A stretch of 64,000 nucleotides of DNA from NCBI GenBank assembly GCA_018434325.1, contig JAHDPO010000012.1, positions 28,146 through 92,145 of the forward strand. Direction: 5' to 3'. The notes under the pieces are model-generated. The model worked only from the letters and a program-made list of their open reading frames with translations. It was not told where the DNA came from and did not search any database. Source of the DNA: Clostridia bacterium (GTDB lineage Bacteria; Bacillota; Peptococcia; DRI-13; UBA5745). Shown piece after piece: positions 54,221-62,613 of this stretch (positions are counted from its first letter, which is position 1; the number at the start of each line of letters is the position of its first letter). The position numbers were made by a program, and so were the translations under genes.

Positions 54221-54366
54221 TCATTTCCACCTCCTTGTCCCATAATACGATAGAAGAATCAAATTGTCAATATATGTTAAACTTAATATTTTTTGCCATA
54301 AATTAAGCCGCCTTGTTATATAGCATTTGCATTCTGCCGTCATTTATGCTATAATGCGAAAAAGTT

Positions 54367-54402
54367 AAAGGGGTTCTCAATGTTACTTGAGATACCCCTT
54401 TT
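54367..54402. terminator. Orphan terminator-like hairpin between divergent genes
   Basis: AAAGGGGTTCTCAA pairs with TTGAGATACCCCTTTT with one mismatch, with T-rich flanks on both strands. It belongs to the same family as the sigma factor terminator (30979-31031). No gene ends here: the NYN gene starts at 54220 and runs left, and the next gene starts at 54534 and runs right. Confidence 0.7.
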
Positions 54403-54533
54403 GGCTTGCCCGGAAAGTGTTCGGCTTTTCCGGCAAAACAAAAGATTCATACAGAAATAAGATTTGCGTATATTTATGATGATAAACAGGTAAACTATAG
54501 GATAAATATAGCAAATCCACAGGAGGTTTTAAC

Positions 54534-55514
54534 GTGTTGCGAGCCAAGATAAAAAAGCTGCCCTGGAGCTTATTGGCCCTTGTCACTCTTTTCCTGGTCA
54601 TGATTGTCGGGGCATTCAAACCCGGTCTCCTCGAGGCAGAAGCATTAAGCGACCTTTTTGCCGATATCGGCACAAGCAGCCCCGCTGTTATCAGTGATGA
54701 AGATTTGGCCAAAATGGAGATTCTGGATACCGGCTGGGAGTGTGACGAAGAGGGCCGGCCCTGCACCCGGGTACTGATCAATGGCAGCGAAAGTCTTATT
54801 TGTTTGCCCAGCGAGGTCAAAAATGATCTCCTCATGGTTCCTTTGAAGCATTTCAGTCTGGTAGCCGGCTGCACTCTTGAAGTTACGGAAGGCAAAAAAA
54901 TCCGTCTCACGAAAGATAATCAGGAATATTTATTGGAAGTTAATTCCCCTTGGCTGATCAGCGGCGACGATATTTGGACCTTTCCCGCCCAGCCTTACGA
55001 AGCCCACGAAAATATCTATGTACCCCTTCGCTTTCTTTGCAGCATGATGAACATCGACATTCAATGGCACGACAAAAGCGATACCGTTATTCTGGATAGC
55101 CACGGGGTGGCAGCCGAAACCCTGGCCCCTTCCTTAGCCGCCGAAAACCTCAACCTTCTGGCTGCTCTCGAAGAGGAGGAAGGTCCCAAACTGGGAGAGC
55201 CTACGGAGGTCACCATCACCTTTTACTTTTCCTCGGCCAAGAAGGCTTGGACCGCTTCCGGCAATGAAGCCGTGGCCGGCAGCATAGCCGCTGACCGCAG
55301 TATCCCCTTCGGCACCCAGTATTACATTCCCGATCTTGATTTTATTCGGGAGGATTGCATCTTTACCGTTCACGACCGGGGCAGCGCCGTCAAGGGCAAT
55401 GTGGTAGACGTTTATTTGCCCGCCGACCTTCGCAGCCTCCCGGAAACCAAGGCGGCTCTGCGGGTAGGCCGCTACACCGTCACTGCTCAGCCGGTGATTC
55501 CGGCAGAAGAGTAA
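54534..55514 (+). CDS. Exported protein with Cu-amine-oxidase-like stalk domain and 3D domain
   Basis: This 326-residue protein has an N-terminal membrane segment (LPWSLLALVTLFLVMIVGAF). A copper amine oxidase N-terminal-like stalk domain (about 80-195, with VPLRFLCSMMNIDIQW) and a C-terminal 3D domain (about 225-320) follow. The 3D domain has its three conserved aspartates, in AADRSIPFGTQYYIP, VHDRGSAVKG and VVDVYLP. 3D domains occur in peptidoglycan lytic transglycosylases (RlpA, MltA, Rpf-type), so cell-wall hydrolysis or binding is likely. GTG? The start used is TTG/GTG-type at 54534 behind AGGAGG. A hairpin (55541-55582) with TTTG follows. Confidence 0.88.
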   Translation: MLRAKIKKLPWSLLALVTLFLVMIVGAFKPGLLEAEALSDLFADIGTSSPAVISDEDLAKMEILDTGWECDEEGRPCTRVLINGSESLICLPSEVKNDLLMVPLKHFSLVAGCTLEVTEGKKIRLTKDNQEYLLEVNSPWLISGDDIWTFPAQPYEAHENIYVPLRFLCSMMNIDIQWHDKSDTVILDSHGVAAETLAPSLAAENLNLLAALEEEEGPKLGEPTEVTITFYFSSAKKAWTASGNEAVAGSIAADRSIPFGTQYYIPDLDFIREDCIFTVHDRGSAVKGNVVDVYLPADLRSLPETKAALRVGRYTVTAQPVIPAEE

Positions 55515-55540
55515 ATCATTTTTTAACTATATTTTTAGTC

Positions 55541-55585
55541 GGGGATGCCGCAAAAAAGCTTAGGCTTGATTGCCGCATCCCCTTT
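55541..55585 (+). terminator. Terminator of the 3D-domain gene
   Basis: GGGGATGC (55541-55548) pairs with GCATCCCC (55575-55582), followed by only a short TTTG. Confidence 0.55.
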
Positions 55586-55647
55586 GTATCCGGCCGGCAA
55601 AAAAGTCAGCCTGGTCCCACGCCAATATCATTTAGTAAAGGATTAAA

Positions 55648-55691
55648 GCAAACAATAAGGTAAGCAGTGGTTTGCTCACCTTATTGTTTGC
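55648..55691. promoter_or_regulatory. 14-bp inverted repeat before the Ig-like lipoprotein gene
   Basis: GCAAACAATAAGGT (55648-55661) and ACCTTATTGTTTGC (55678-55691) are perfect arms with a 16-nt spacer, itself able to pair through AGCA/TGCT. No T run follows, so operator or RNA structure is more likely than terminator. Confidence 0.6.
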
Positions 55692-55749
55692 GTACCTGCT
55701 AAAAAAATGATATGATGATGGAGAAAAATGCAGAAAAGGAGGATGGCTT

Positions 55750-57519
55750 TTGAGCGGATATCCTACTCGTATAATTACAGGCTTGCTGCTCTCCCTGCTT
55801 TTGTTGAGCGGCTGCGGCCAGACCGGCGGCAAATCAGATCCGATTGCTCCTGTTTCCGTCGAAAAAGTACCCCTCCGTTTGGAAGAGGGCGTATTGCGCC
55901 CATTGATTTTTGCAGGAGAAATCTCCAGTACCCGCTACCTTCTGCAGGAGAGTAAAATTGCTGCCGTAGCCAATGGCTTTTCTCTGGACTTGCAATTCAG
56001 CGATGCTCTTGATCCTGCTACAATTGAAAGCTCTATTCAGCTTAAGGGCCCGGCAGAGGTTCATTTCACTGCCAAGCAGCAGGATCCCGCTCTGGCCAAT
56101 GGGCAGCAAATCGTTAACATAAACGCTCCGGCAGTCCCGCCGGGCAATTACCAGCTGACTATCACCAGCGCCTTAGCCGGCAAAAACTCTTTGCCTCTGG
56201 CAGAGCCCGTCACCATCAACATCCATCTGGACGCTCAGACCGAGGGAGAGTTTTTTCTGCTGGACTCTAGCGGCTTACCCCGCCCCATTACCTATGAGGA
56301 ATGCCGCAATGGTTTGGCTTTATCCGATACAGCCAAAACCTTTATCATCCACTTTGATCAGGAGGTCAACCAGGTTTCGGTGGAGGACTCGCTGAAATCC
56401 GGCCTCAAAGAGCAACCGGTGCTCACCGCCTTTTCCTGGCTGACGCCTCAGCAGCTGCGGGTGAATCTGACCCAGCTGCAGACCGGCATGAGTTACCACC
56501 TTATTTTGGATCAGGGTATGGACAAAAAAGGCAACGGCATTTTGGGCACCTGCTACTTCCGTACGGGCAAGGCCTCTAATGTCGGCGTAATCCAGCTGGC
56601 CACCGGCGAAATGAATATGCTTTATCAATTCAGCGAGGAGCGCTTTTCCGGCGTCAGATCTCAGCTGATCAACAATAAAATACTTTTGCAGGCCGGCACC
56701 AGCCTGACCTGGAGCTTCGGTTTAGGTACGCGTCAGCTCTTTTCTCTGCCTTCCCTCCGCTACGATCTGGCTCTGCCCCAGCATTACCGGGAACCGGTCT
56801 GGCTGGATTACGACAATTTATTAGGCTATGACGGTTCCTCGAAAACCCTCAACCTGATTTCCGTTCCGGAGAGCAAAGTGACCCCTCTTTATACTTTGCC
56901 GGATCGTCCTATCGAATGCCGCTTGTCTCCCAACGGCCGGCTGCTGGCTGTTACCTGCAAAAATGCCGCCGATAGCCAAAAAGTCGATTTGCTGCTCATT
57001 GACATTCGCAAAAAGGCCCTGTTGCATCAGGCTTCAGCTTTTGCCCAGCCCTACACTACCCCTGCCGGACTGCCGGCCATTAACCTGACCTGGAGCAGCA
57101 ATGATACCATAATTTACGCTGACAATAACCATATCCAGCGGGCCTATCTGTCTGCCGAAGGCAAGATCATGGATAAAACCAACACCTTGGTCAAAGACAG
57201 CCGGATCCTGGATTATTATGCCGAAGAATCCCTGCTGCTTTACAGACCTGTTGGAGGCAATACCGATTCCCTGTATTTGTTGCAAGACGATAAAAGCCGC
57301 CGCTTAAAAAATATTTCTGCCGAAGAAAAAGACTTCTATTGTGTTTTGGTTAATGCCGATACGATCCTGTATCAAAAGGGCGAGGAGATTTTCCGCTATT
57401 CCATTGCTGAACAGAGCTCCGAATTGATCGGCGGCGGCTTGCTGCTGGGCGTATCCACTAATCGGGATAAGGCCTATTACATGGTCAATGCCGAAGATTA
57501 CAGCCGTTCAGCTCCCTGA
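55750..57519 (+). CDS. Lipoprotein with Ig-like (SbsA) region and beta-propeller-like region
   Basis: This 589-residue protein has a lipoprotein signal (TRIITGLLLSLLLLSGC). Residues about 60-300 look like one or two SbsA Ig-like domains (ANGFSLDLQFSDALDPATIESSIQL, DQEVNQVSVEDSL). Residues about 310-580 look like a TolB/WD40-type beta-propeller (SPNGRLLAVTCKN, NLTWSSNDTIIYADNN). TTG at 55750 follows AAAGGAGG. It is surface-exposed; the function is unknown. It is followed by a good terminator. Confidence 0.85.
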   Translation: MSGYPTRIITGLLLSLLLLSGCGQTGGKSDPIAPVSVEKVPLRLEEGVLRPLIFAGEISSTRYLLQESKIAAVANGFSLDLQFSDALDPATIESSIQLKGPAEVHFTAKQQDPALANGQQIVNINAPAVPPGNYQLTITSALAGKNSLPLAEPVTINIHLDAQTEGEFFLLDSSGLPRPITYEECRNGLALSDTAKTFIIHFDQEVNQVSVEDSLKSGLKEQPVLTAFSWLTPQQLRVNLTQLQTGMSYHLILDQGMDKKGNGILGTCYFRTGKASNVGVIQLATGEMNMLYQFSEERFSGVRSQLINNKILLQAGTSLTWSFGLGTRQLFSLPSLRYDLALPQHYREPVWLDYDNLLGYDGSSKTLNLISVPESKVTPLYTLPDRPIECRLSPNGRLLAVTCKNAADSQKVDLLLIDIRKKALLHQASAFAQPYTTPAGLPAINLTWSSNDTIIYADNNHIQRAYLSAEGKIMDKTNTLVKDSRILDYYAEESLLLYRPVGGNTDSLYLLQDDKSRRLKNISAEEKDFYCVLVNADTILYQKGEEIFRYSIAEQSSELIGGGLLLGVSTNRDKAYYMVNAEDYSRSAP

Positions 57520-57554
57520 GTCCGGTAAGGTAAAGCTTCAACGTTTTTCATTTG

Positions 57555-57585
57555 GCTATCGGCTATCGGCCGATAGCTTTTTTTT
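57555..57585 (+). terminator. Terminator of the lipoprotein gene
   Basis: GCTATCGG pairs with CCGATAGC across a 7-nt loop and is followed by eight Ts. Confidence 0.9.
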
Positions 57586-57686
57586 GCATTTCAAATCCTT
57601 ATTTATCCACATGTTCTCTTGACGATTCTTGAATATTCGTATATAGTGGAATCAGACTCCATAATATACGAAAGGGATGATGGCTT

Positions 57687-58913
57687 GTGTATATTAAGCG
57701 CCATATCGAGCCGGTCGTTTCCCGTATTGCAAAGCGGAAGCCGGTTTTAGTGCTGACCGGCGCCCGGCAGGTGGGTAAATCCACCATGCTCAGAGAAGTT
57801 TATCGTGACATCAATTATGTTGCCTTGAACCGCCCCCTGGTCAGAGAAAGCGCCCGGGAAAATCCGTCGCTATTCTTCGACACCTATAAACCACCGGTAA
57901 TTGTCGATGAGATTCAAAAGGCAGCTGAGCTTTTCGATTATATTAAAGACATTGTAGATGAAAACAAATCCAAAGGTCAGTTCTATCTCACCGGCTCTCA
58001 GAGCCTTAAACTGATGAAGAATGTTAGCGATAGTCTGGCAGGCCGTGCTGGAGTTATTAAGCTGCTGGGGCTGTCGCTGCGGGAGATTAGAGGATCAGCA
58101 TACCGCACACCCTTTATTCCGACAACACAGCATATGGAAGCTGTTGGCTCGGGTGGAGGACTTACTTATGATGCTCTTACATCGTTTATCCATAAAGGGG
58201 CCTTCCCCGAACTTCATGAACATGAAAGCGATTTACACGACTGGGCCGATTTTTACAGTTCCTATTTGCAAACTTATATTGAAAAAGACATCAAAGACGT
58301 GCTGAATATTCAAGATGAATCGGCTTTTATAAAATTTGTCAAATCGGCTGCATCGCTTACAGGCCAAATGCTCAACCTCACAACAATGGCGGAGATTTGC
58401 GGTAAAGAAGTTAAGACCATCCGCTCATGGCTGTCCGTTCTGGAATCCAGCGGACTGGTATATTTGCTGGAACCCTATTATAACAACTTCAACAAACGTC
58501 TGATCAAAACGCCAAAGCTTTACTTCCTGGACTCAGGGCTTGCTTGCTGGCTGCTAGGCTGGAATACACCGGAGCAACTGGTAAACGGCGCAATGTGGGG
58601 TCATCTGTTTGAGAGCTTTGTATTTGCGGAAATCCTCAAAAGCTATTATAACGATGGCATCGTTAAACCGCCGCTATATTATTACCGTGATGCCGACAAA
58701 AACGAAATTGATCTGCTGATTGAGGATGGCGACAAACTGTACCCTATTGAAATAAAAACCAACAGTGATCCGACAAAGTCAATGATCAAGGCATTCCGTT
58801 GTCTGGACAGCAACCCCAATAAAAAGGTGGGCACCGGTGCAGTCATTTGCCTGGCAAAAGAACGTTTGCCGCTGGCTGACAACATCTGGGCCTTGCCGGC
58901 AGGAATGATTTAG
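57687..58913 (+). CDS. AAA ATPase with DUF4143 domain (first)
   Basis: This 408-residue protein has the P-loop GARQVGKST (25-33), Walker B PVIVDEIQK and arginine-finger region YLTGSQSLKLMK of AAA_14, followed by a DUF4143 nuclease-like C-terminal domain (DADKNEIDLLIEDGDKLYPIEIK, a PD-(D/E)XK-like motif). GTG at 57687. Such ATPases occur in large families in anaerobes and archaea and are thought to act in mobile-element or defence/toxin biology; the function is unproven. It ends facing truA. Confidence 0.9.
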   Translation: MYIKRHIEPVVSRIAKRKPVLVLTGARQVGKSTMLREVYRDINYVALNRPLVRESARENPSLFFDTYKPPVIVDEIQKAAELFDYIKDIVDENKSKGQFYLTGSQSLKLMKNVSDSLAGRAGVIKLLGLSLREIRGSAYRTPFIPTTQHMEAVGSGGGLTYDALTSFIHKGAFPELHEHESDLHDWADFYSSYLQTYIEKDIKDVLNIQDESAFIKFVKSAASLTGQMLNLTTMAEICGKEVKTIRSWLSVLESSGLVYLLEPYYNNFNKRLIKTPKLYFLDSGLACWLLGWNTPEQLVNGAMWGHLFESFVFAEILKSYYNDGIVKPPLYYYRDADKNEIDLLIEDGDKLYPIEIKTNSDPTKSMIKAFRCLDSNPNKKVGTGAVICLAKERLPLADNIWALPAGMI

Positions 58914-58927
58914 TATGCGCCTCTAAA

Positions 58928-58957
58928 AAACCCCGTTGCCGGCCGGCAGCGGGGTTT
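58928..58957. terminator. Bidirectional terminator between the AAA gene and truA
   Basis: AAACCCCG / CGGGGTTT with a GCCGGCCGGC centre forms a strong stem, with A/T-rich flanks on both sides. Confidence 0.85.
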
Positions 58958-58997
58958 GCTGTTTGTTCGTGCTTTTCGCCTGTTTTATTGTGGTTGT

Positions 58998-59768
58998 CTA
59001 CTTCAGCAGATCGCCATACTCCACGTGGTGTAAGGTCAGGCCCTGGGGCGGCAGAGTGGCGCCTGTAAGCCGCCGGTCACCCAGCCCTAATAGCACGGGC
59101 AGATCCTGAGGCCGCCGCTTGCCGGCGCCTACCCCCAGCAAGGTGCCGGCGATAATTCTCACCATATTCCAGAGGAAGCCGTTGCCCCTTACGACAAGCC
59201 GCAGCAGGCAGCCGTCTTGTTCCAGGCGGCAGGCGTAAATCTCCCGGACGAAGGTTTTCGTCTTGGCGCCGGCGGCGCAAAACGCTCTGAAATCGTGGCT
59301 GCCCTCCAGATAGCCGGCAGCTTCCTGCATAGCCTCCACATCTAAATCGTAAGTCACATGGTAACTGTAGCGGCGATGAAAAGGGCTGGGCACGGCCTGA
59401 CAATAAAACTGATATACATAGGTTTTCTCTTTGGCTGAAAACCTGGCATGAAAATCCGCCGCCGCCTGCCGGCTTTCCCGGACGACGATGGTTTCCGGCA
59501 AGTAAGGCGCCAAGGCCAGCAGCCAGCGCTCCGGCGGAATCGTACTTTTCGTAAAAAAGTTGACCACTTGGCCCCAGGCATGAACGCCGGTATCGGTACG
59601 ACCGGAGCCCTCCACCGTTATCGTCTCCCCCGTCAGCTTATGGATAGCCGTCTCCAGGGCTTCCTGAATAGTGGGCAGGCCGGTGCCTGCCTGGCTTTGG
59701 AAGCCGAAAAACTCGGTGCCGTCATAGGCCACGGTAAGCACAATATTACGGCCGTCTCTTTCGATCAT
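58998..59768 (-). CDS. truA: tRNA pseudouridine(38-40) synthase TruA
   Basis: This 256-residue pseudouridine synthase has the catalytic Asp in GSGRTDTGVHAWGQVV and the N-terminal VLTVAYDGTEFFGFQ. It modifies U38-40 in the anticodon stem-loop. ATG at 59768 follows GAGGAG; a TTG at 59786 is in frame. It lies 10 bp after ecfT, as in many Firmicutes, where rplM-rpsI usually follow; here an AAA gene converges instead. Confidence 0.97.
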   Translation of the reverse strand: MIERDGRNIVLTVAYDGTEFFGFQSQAGTGLPTIQEALETAIHKLTGETITVEGSGRTDTGVHAWGQVVNFFTKSTIPPERWLLALAPYLPETIVVRESRQAAADFHARFSAKEKTYVYQFYCQAVPSPFHRRYSYHVTYDLDVEAMQEAAGYLEGSHDFRAFCAAGAKTKTFVREIYACRLEQDGCLLRLVVRGNGFLWNMVRIIAGTLLGVGAGKRRPQDLPVLLGLGDRRLTGATLPPQGLTLHHVEYGDLLK

Positions 59769-59778
59769 TGACTTCTCC

Positions 59779-60588
59779 TCAAACAAACAGTTTCAACCAA
59801 AACCTATCTATAATCACAAAAACCAGAAAACAAAAAACGGCAATAAAAGCTCCCCCATCCCCTGCCTGATAGCGCAACTGCCGCATGCGGGTCCGGCCTT
59901 CACCGCCCCGATAGCAGCGGGCCTCCATGGCCATGGCTAAGTCGTCGGCCCGGCGAAAGGCGCTGATAAATAAGGGGATCAGCAGAGGCACCAGACTTTT
60001 GGCTTTGGCCATCAGACCGCCGGTCTCAAAGTCGGCGCCCCGGGCAATCTGGGCTTTCATGATTCGCTCCGTCTCTTCAATCAGCGTGGGAATGAAACGC
60101 AAAGCAATGGTCATCATCATGGCCAGCTCATGGGCCATGGGGATGAAACATCTTTTCATAATCCGCTCCAGCCCGTCGGTCAAAAGGATCGGCGTGGTGG
60201 TCAAGGTCAGCAAAGCCGTCACATTCAAGAGCAGAGCCAGCCTTACCACCATAAAAATACCTTTGAGAATACCGCCTTCGCTGATCTTCAAGAACCGCCA
60301 TTGCCAGAGAATTACTCCCTCGGAAGTCATAAAAAAGTTAAGGATCAAGGTCAGCACCATCAACAGCCACATGGGCTTGAGACCCTTGGCCAGAGTTTTC
60401 AGGGGAACGCCGGAAAGGGCGACGATCACTGCCGTAAAGGCCAGCACATAGCTGAAGCTCTGCAATTCTTTGACGGTAAAAAGCCCTACCATATAAAGAA
60501 ACAGGCAGATAATCTTCGTTCTGGGATCCAGCCGGTGCAAAAAAGACCGGCCGGGATAATATTGTCCAATGGTGATATCTTTAAGCAT
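59779..60588 (-). CDS. ecfT: ECF transporter transmembrane protein EcfT
   Basis: This 269-residue membrane protein has about five to six helices and the two Ala-Arg-Gly-type coupling motifs of EcfT (AQIARGADFE and AMEARCYRGG). It transmits ATPase movement to the S component. It overlaps ecfA2 by 8 bp. Confidence 0.97.
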   Translation of the reverse strand: MLKDITIGQYYPGRSFLHRLDPRTKIICLFLYMVGLFTVKELQSFSYVLAFTAVIVALSGVPLKTLAKGLKPMWLLMVLTLILNFFMTSEGVILWQWRFLKISEGGILKGIFMVVRLALLLNVTALLTLTTTPILLTDGLERIMKRCFIPMAHELAMMMTIALRFIPTLIEETERIMKAQIARGADFETGGLMAKAKSLVPLLIPLFISAFRRADDLAMAMEARCYRGGEGRTRMRQLRYQAGDGGAFIAVFCFLVFVIIDRFWLKLFV

Positions 60589-61432
60589 GGCTCAACACCC
60601 GCAGGATTTCATCCTGCCCTTCTTCAATGGTCAGCACATCCTGATGGACGGCCAAACCCTTTTCTTTCAACTGCATCATCAGCTTCATTACTTCCGGGAC
60701 ATCAAGACCCATGGCCGCCAGTTCCTTAGCCTTGCCAAAGACCTGCCTGACCGAATCGTCATAAACGATACGGCCCTGGTCGATCACCACCAGCCGCTGG
60801 GCCAGCCGGGCCACATCATCCATACTGTGACTGACCAAAATAATTGCCAGGCCCTTTTCGTTCAGCCGCTTAAGCTGATACAAAATTTCCTCCCGCCCCT
60901 TAGGATCAAGGCCGGCGCAGGGCTCATCCAAGATCAGATACTTGGGCTGCATCGCTAAAACGCCGGCGATGGCCACCCGCCGTTTTTCGCCGCCGGATAA
61001 ACCGAAGGGCGACAGCTCTTTGAATTTTTCATAATCCAGATCTACCATTTTCATGGCCCAACGCACCCGGCGCTGAATTTCGTCCTGATCCAGACCCAGG
61101 GTTTTAGGACCAAAGGCTATATCTAAAGCTACCGTTTCTTCAAAAAGCTGATGCTCCGGATATTGAAATACCAGGCCGACCTTGCGGCGGATTTCCTTAA
61201 GCTCCTTGCTCTTCGGCAGGATAGCCATATCGTCCACCGTAACCTGGCCGGTCATCGGAAATAAAAGACCGTTGCAATGCTGGATCAACGTGGATTTACC
61301 GCTGCCGGTATGACCGATCAGGCCCACAAATTGCCCGCTTTTGATGGTCAGATTTACATCATGCAAAGCCGGCGATTCATAAGGAGTGCCGGGCTGGTAC
61401 GTATAGGACAGGTTTTGTAATACTATCGGCAT
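60581..61432 (-). CDS. ecfA2: ECF transporter ATPase EcfA2
   Basis: This 283-residue ATPase has Walker A GHTGSGKST, signature LSGGEKRRVAIAG and Walker B LILDEPCAGLD. Its C-terminus has the EcfA-specific helix. It overlaps ecfA1 by 10 bp and ecfT by 8 bp, showing tight translational coupling. Confidence 0.97.
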   Translation of the reverse strand: MPIVLQNLSYTYQPGTPYESPALHDVNLTIKSGQFVGLIGHTGSGKSTLIQHCNGLLFPMTGQVTVDDMAILPKSKELKEIRRKVGLVFQYPEHQLFEETVALDIAFGPKTLGLDQDEIQRRVRWAMKMVDLDYEKFKELSPFGLSGGEKRRVAIAGVLAMQPKYLILDEPCAGLDPKGREEILYQLKRLNEKGLAIILVSHSMDDVARLAQRLVVIDQGRIVYDDSVRQVFGKAKELAAMGLDVPEVMKLMMQLKEKGLAVHQDVLTIEEGQDEILRVLSHA

Positions 61433-62232
61433 AGGGCCACCACCAATTCTTCAATGGTCAAAACCGATAGGGGCAGGGCAAAGCCTTGCTGCCGCAGCCG
61501 GTGGGCCATTTCCACCGCCATCGGTACGTCAAGCCGCAGTTCCTTCAGCTCCTCCACTTGATTAAAAACTTCCTGAGGATTGCCGGTCATGACGATTTTG
61601 CCTTCCTCCATGACGACGATACGGTCGGCTGCCACCGCTTCCTCCATCATGTGGGTAATATAAATGACGGTAATCTTGTCTTCCTTGTTCAGCTTCTGCA
61701 CCGCCGTCATTACCTCCCGGCGGCCCCGGGGGTCCAGCATAGCCGTAGGCTCGTCCAAAACCAGCACCTTAGGCCGCATGGCCATAACTCCGGCAATGGC
61801 TACCCGCTGCTTCTGGCCGCCGGAAAGCAAATGCACCGCCCGGTCTTTGTATTCTCTCATACCCACTCCCGCCAAAGCCTCGTCTACCTGCCGCCGGATC
61901 AAGGCCGGCTCTACCCCCAGGTTTTCCGGGCCGAAAGCCGTATCCTCCTCCACGGAAGTGGCAATCAGCTGATTGTCGGGGTTTTGAAAAACCATGCCCA
62001 CTTGCTGCCGCAAAGGCCAAAACTCTTCGGGTTTTTGGCTGTCCAGGCCATTGACGATAACCCGGCCGGCCGTAGGTAAAAGCAGGCCGTTGATATGCTT
62101 GGCCAGCGTGGATTTGCCGGAGCCGTTATGGCCCAGGATCACTAAAAATTCGCCGTCGGGCACCGTCAGATCGATGCCTTTCAGCGCTTCTTTGTTTTCA
62201 TATTCGTAATGAAGGTCTTTAATCTCGATCAA
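61423..62232 (-). CDS. ecfA1: ECF transporter ATPase EcfA1
   Basis: This 269-residue ATPase has Walker A GHNGSGKST, signature LSGGQKQRVAIAG and Walker B LVLDEPTAMLD. TTG at 62232 follows CAGGAGG. It is the first gene of the ecfA1-ecfA2-ecfT-truA operon. The S component at 1823-2374 is a likely client. In many Firmicutes rplQ precedes this gene; here an orphan terminator and a divergent AAA gene do. Confidence 0.96.
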   Translation of the reverse strand: MIEIKDLHYEYENKEALKGIDLTVPDGEFLVILGHNGSGKSTLAKHINGLLLPTAGRVIVNGLDSQKPEEFWPLRQQVGMVFQNPDNQLIATSVEEDTAFGPENLGVEPALIRRQVDEALAGVGMREYKDRAVHLLSGGQKQRVAIAGVMAMRPKVLVLDEPTAMLDPRGRREVMTAVQKLNKEDKITVIYITHMMEEAVAADRIVVMEEGKIVMTGNPQEVFNQVEELKELRLDVPMAVEMAHRLRQQGFALPLSVLTIEELVVALCR

Positions 62233-62422
62233 CAGTTAAGCCTCCTGACCGCTTGTCCATAATCTATCCGTTAAATAATTCGTAAAGATTATTTTATCAT
62301 GCAAAAGCAGGTCTGTATAGTCTTGGTTGACTGAAGCCCAGGTCGTGTTCATGAAAAAAGTGAAGGTTATCATTGTATTTATTGTGAATCTGTTATGATT
62401 TCTCCCCTCTGAAAAGCAAAAA

Positions 62423-62467
62423 AAGCCGGAGAATTGAAGCGTGTTCTGCACTCCGATTCTCCGGCTT
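62423..62467 (-). terminator. Orphan terminator upstream of ecfA1
   Basis: AAGCCGGAGAAT (62423-62434) pairs with ATTCTCCGGCTT (62456-62467). On the minus strand a run of seven Ts follows. No minus-strand gene ends just upstream in this window; it may be a relic of a former neighbour or an attenuator in the ecfA1 leader. Confidence 0.75.
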
Positions 62468-62613
62468 ATTAACTGGATTTTGATTAAAGATGTTGAACTT
62501 TGCAGAAATATAGTTTTTATAAGTTATATCTTCTAAAAATATAAATTATCCCTTGAATTTAATTTATATCTTTGATAATATATGTTAAATATTGCAAAGG
62601 AGGTCTTTCATCT

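Noticed and set aside
62236..62451. 71-codon minus-strand ORF directly upstream of ecfA1
   Set aside because: It begins at the orphan terminator, has no recognisable protein features and more likely is untranslated leader.
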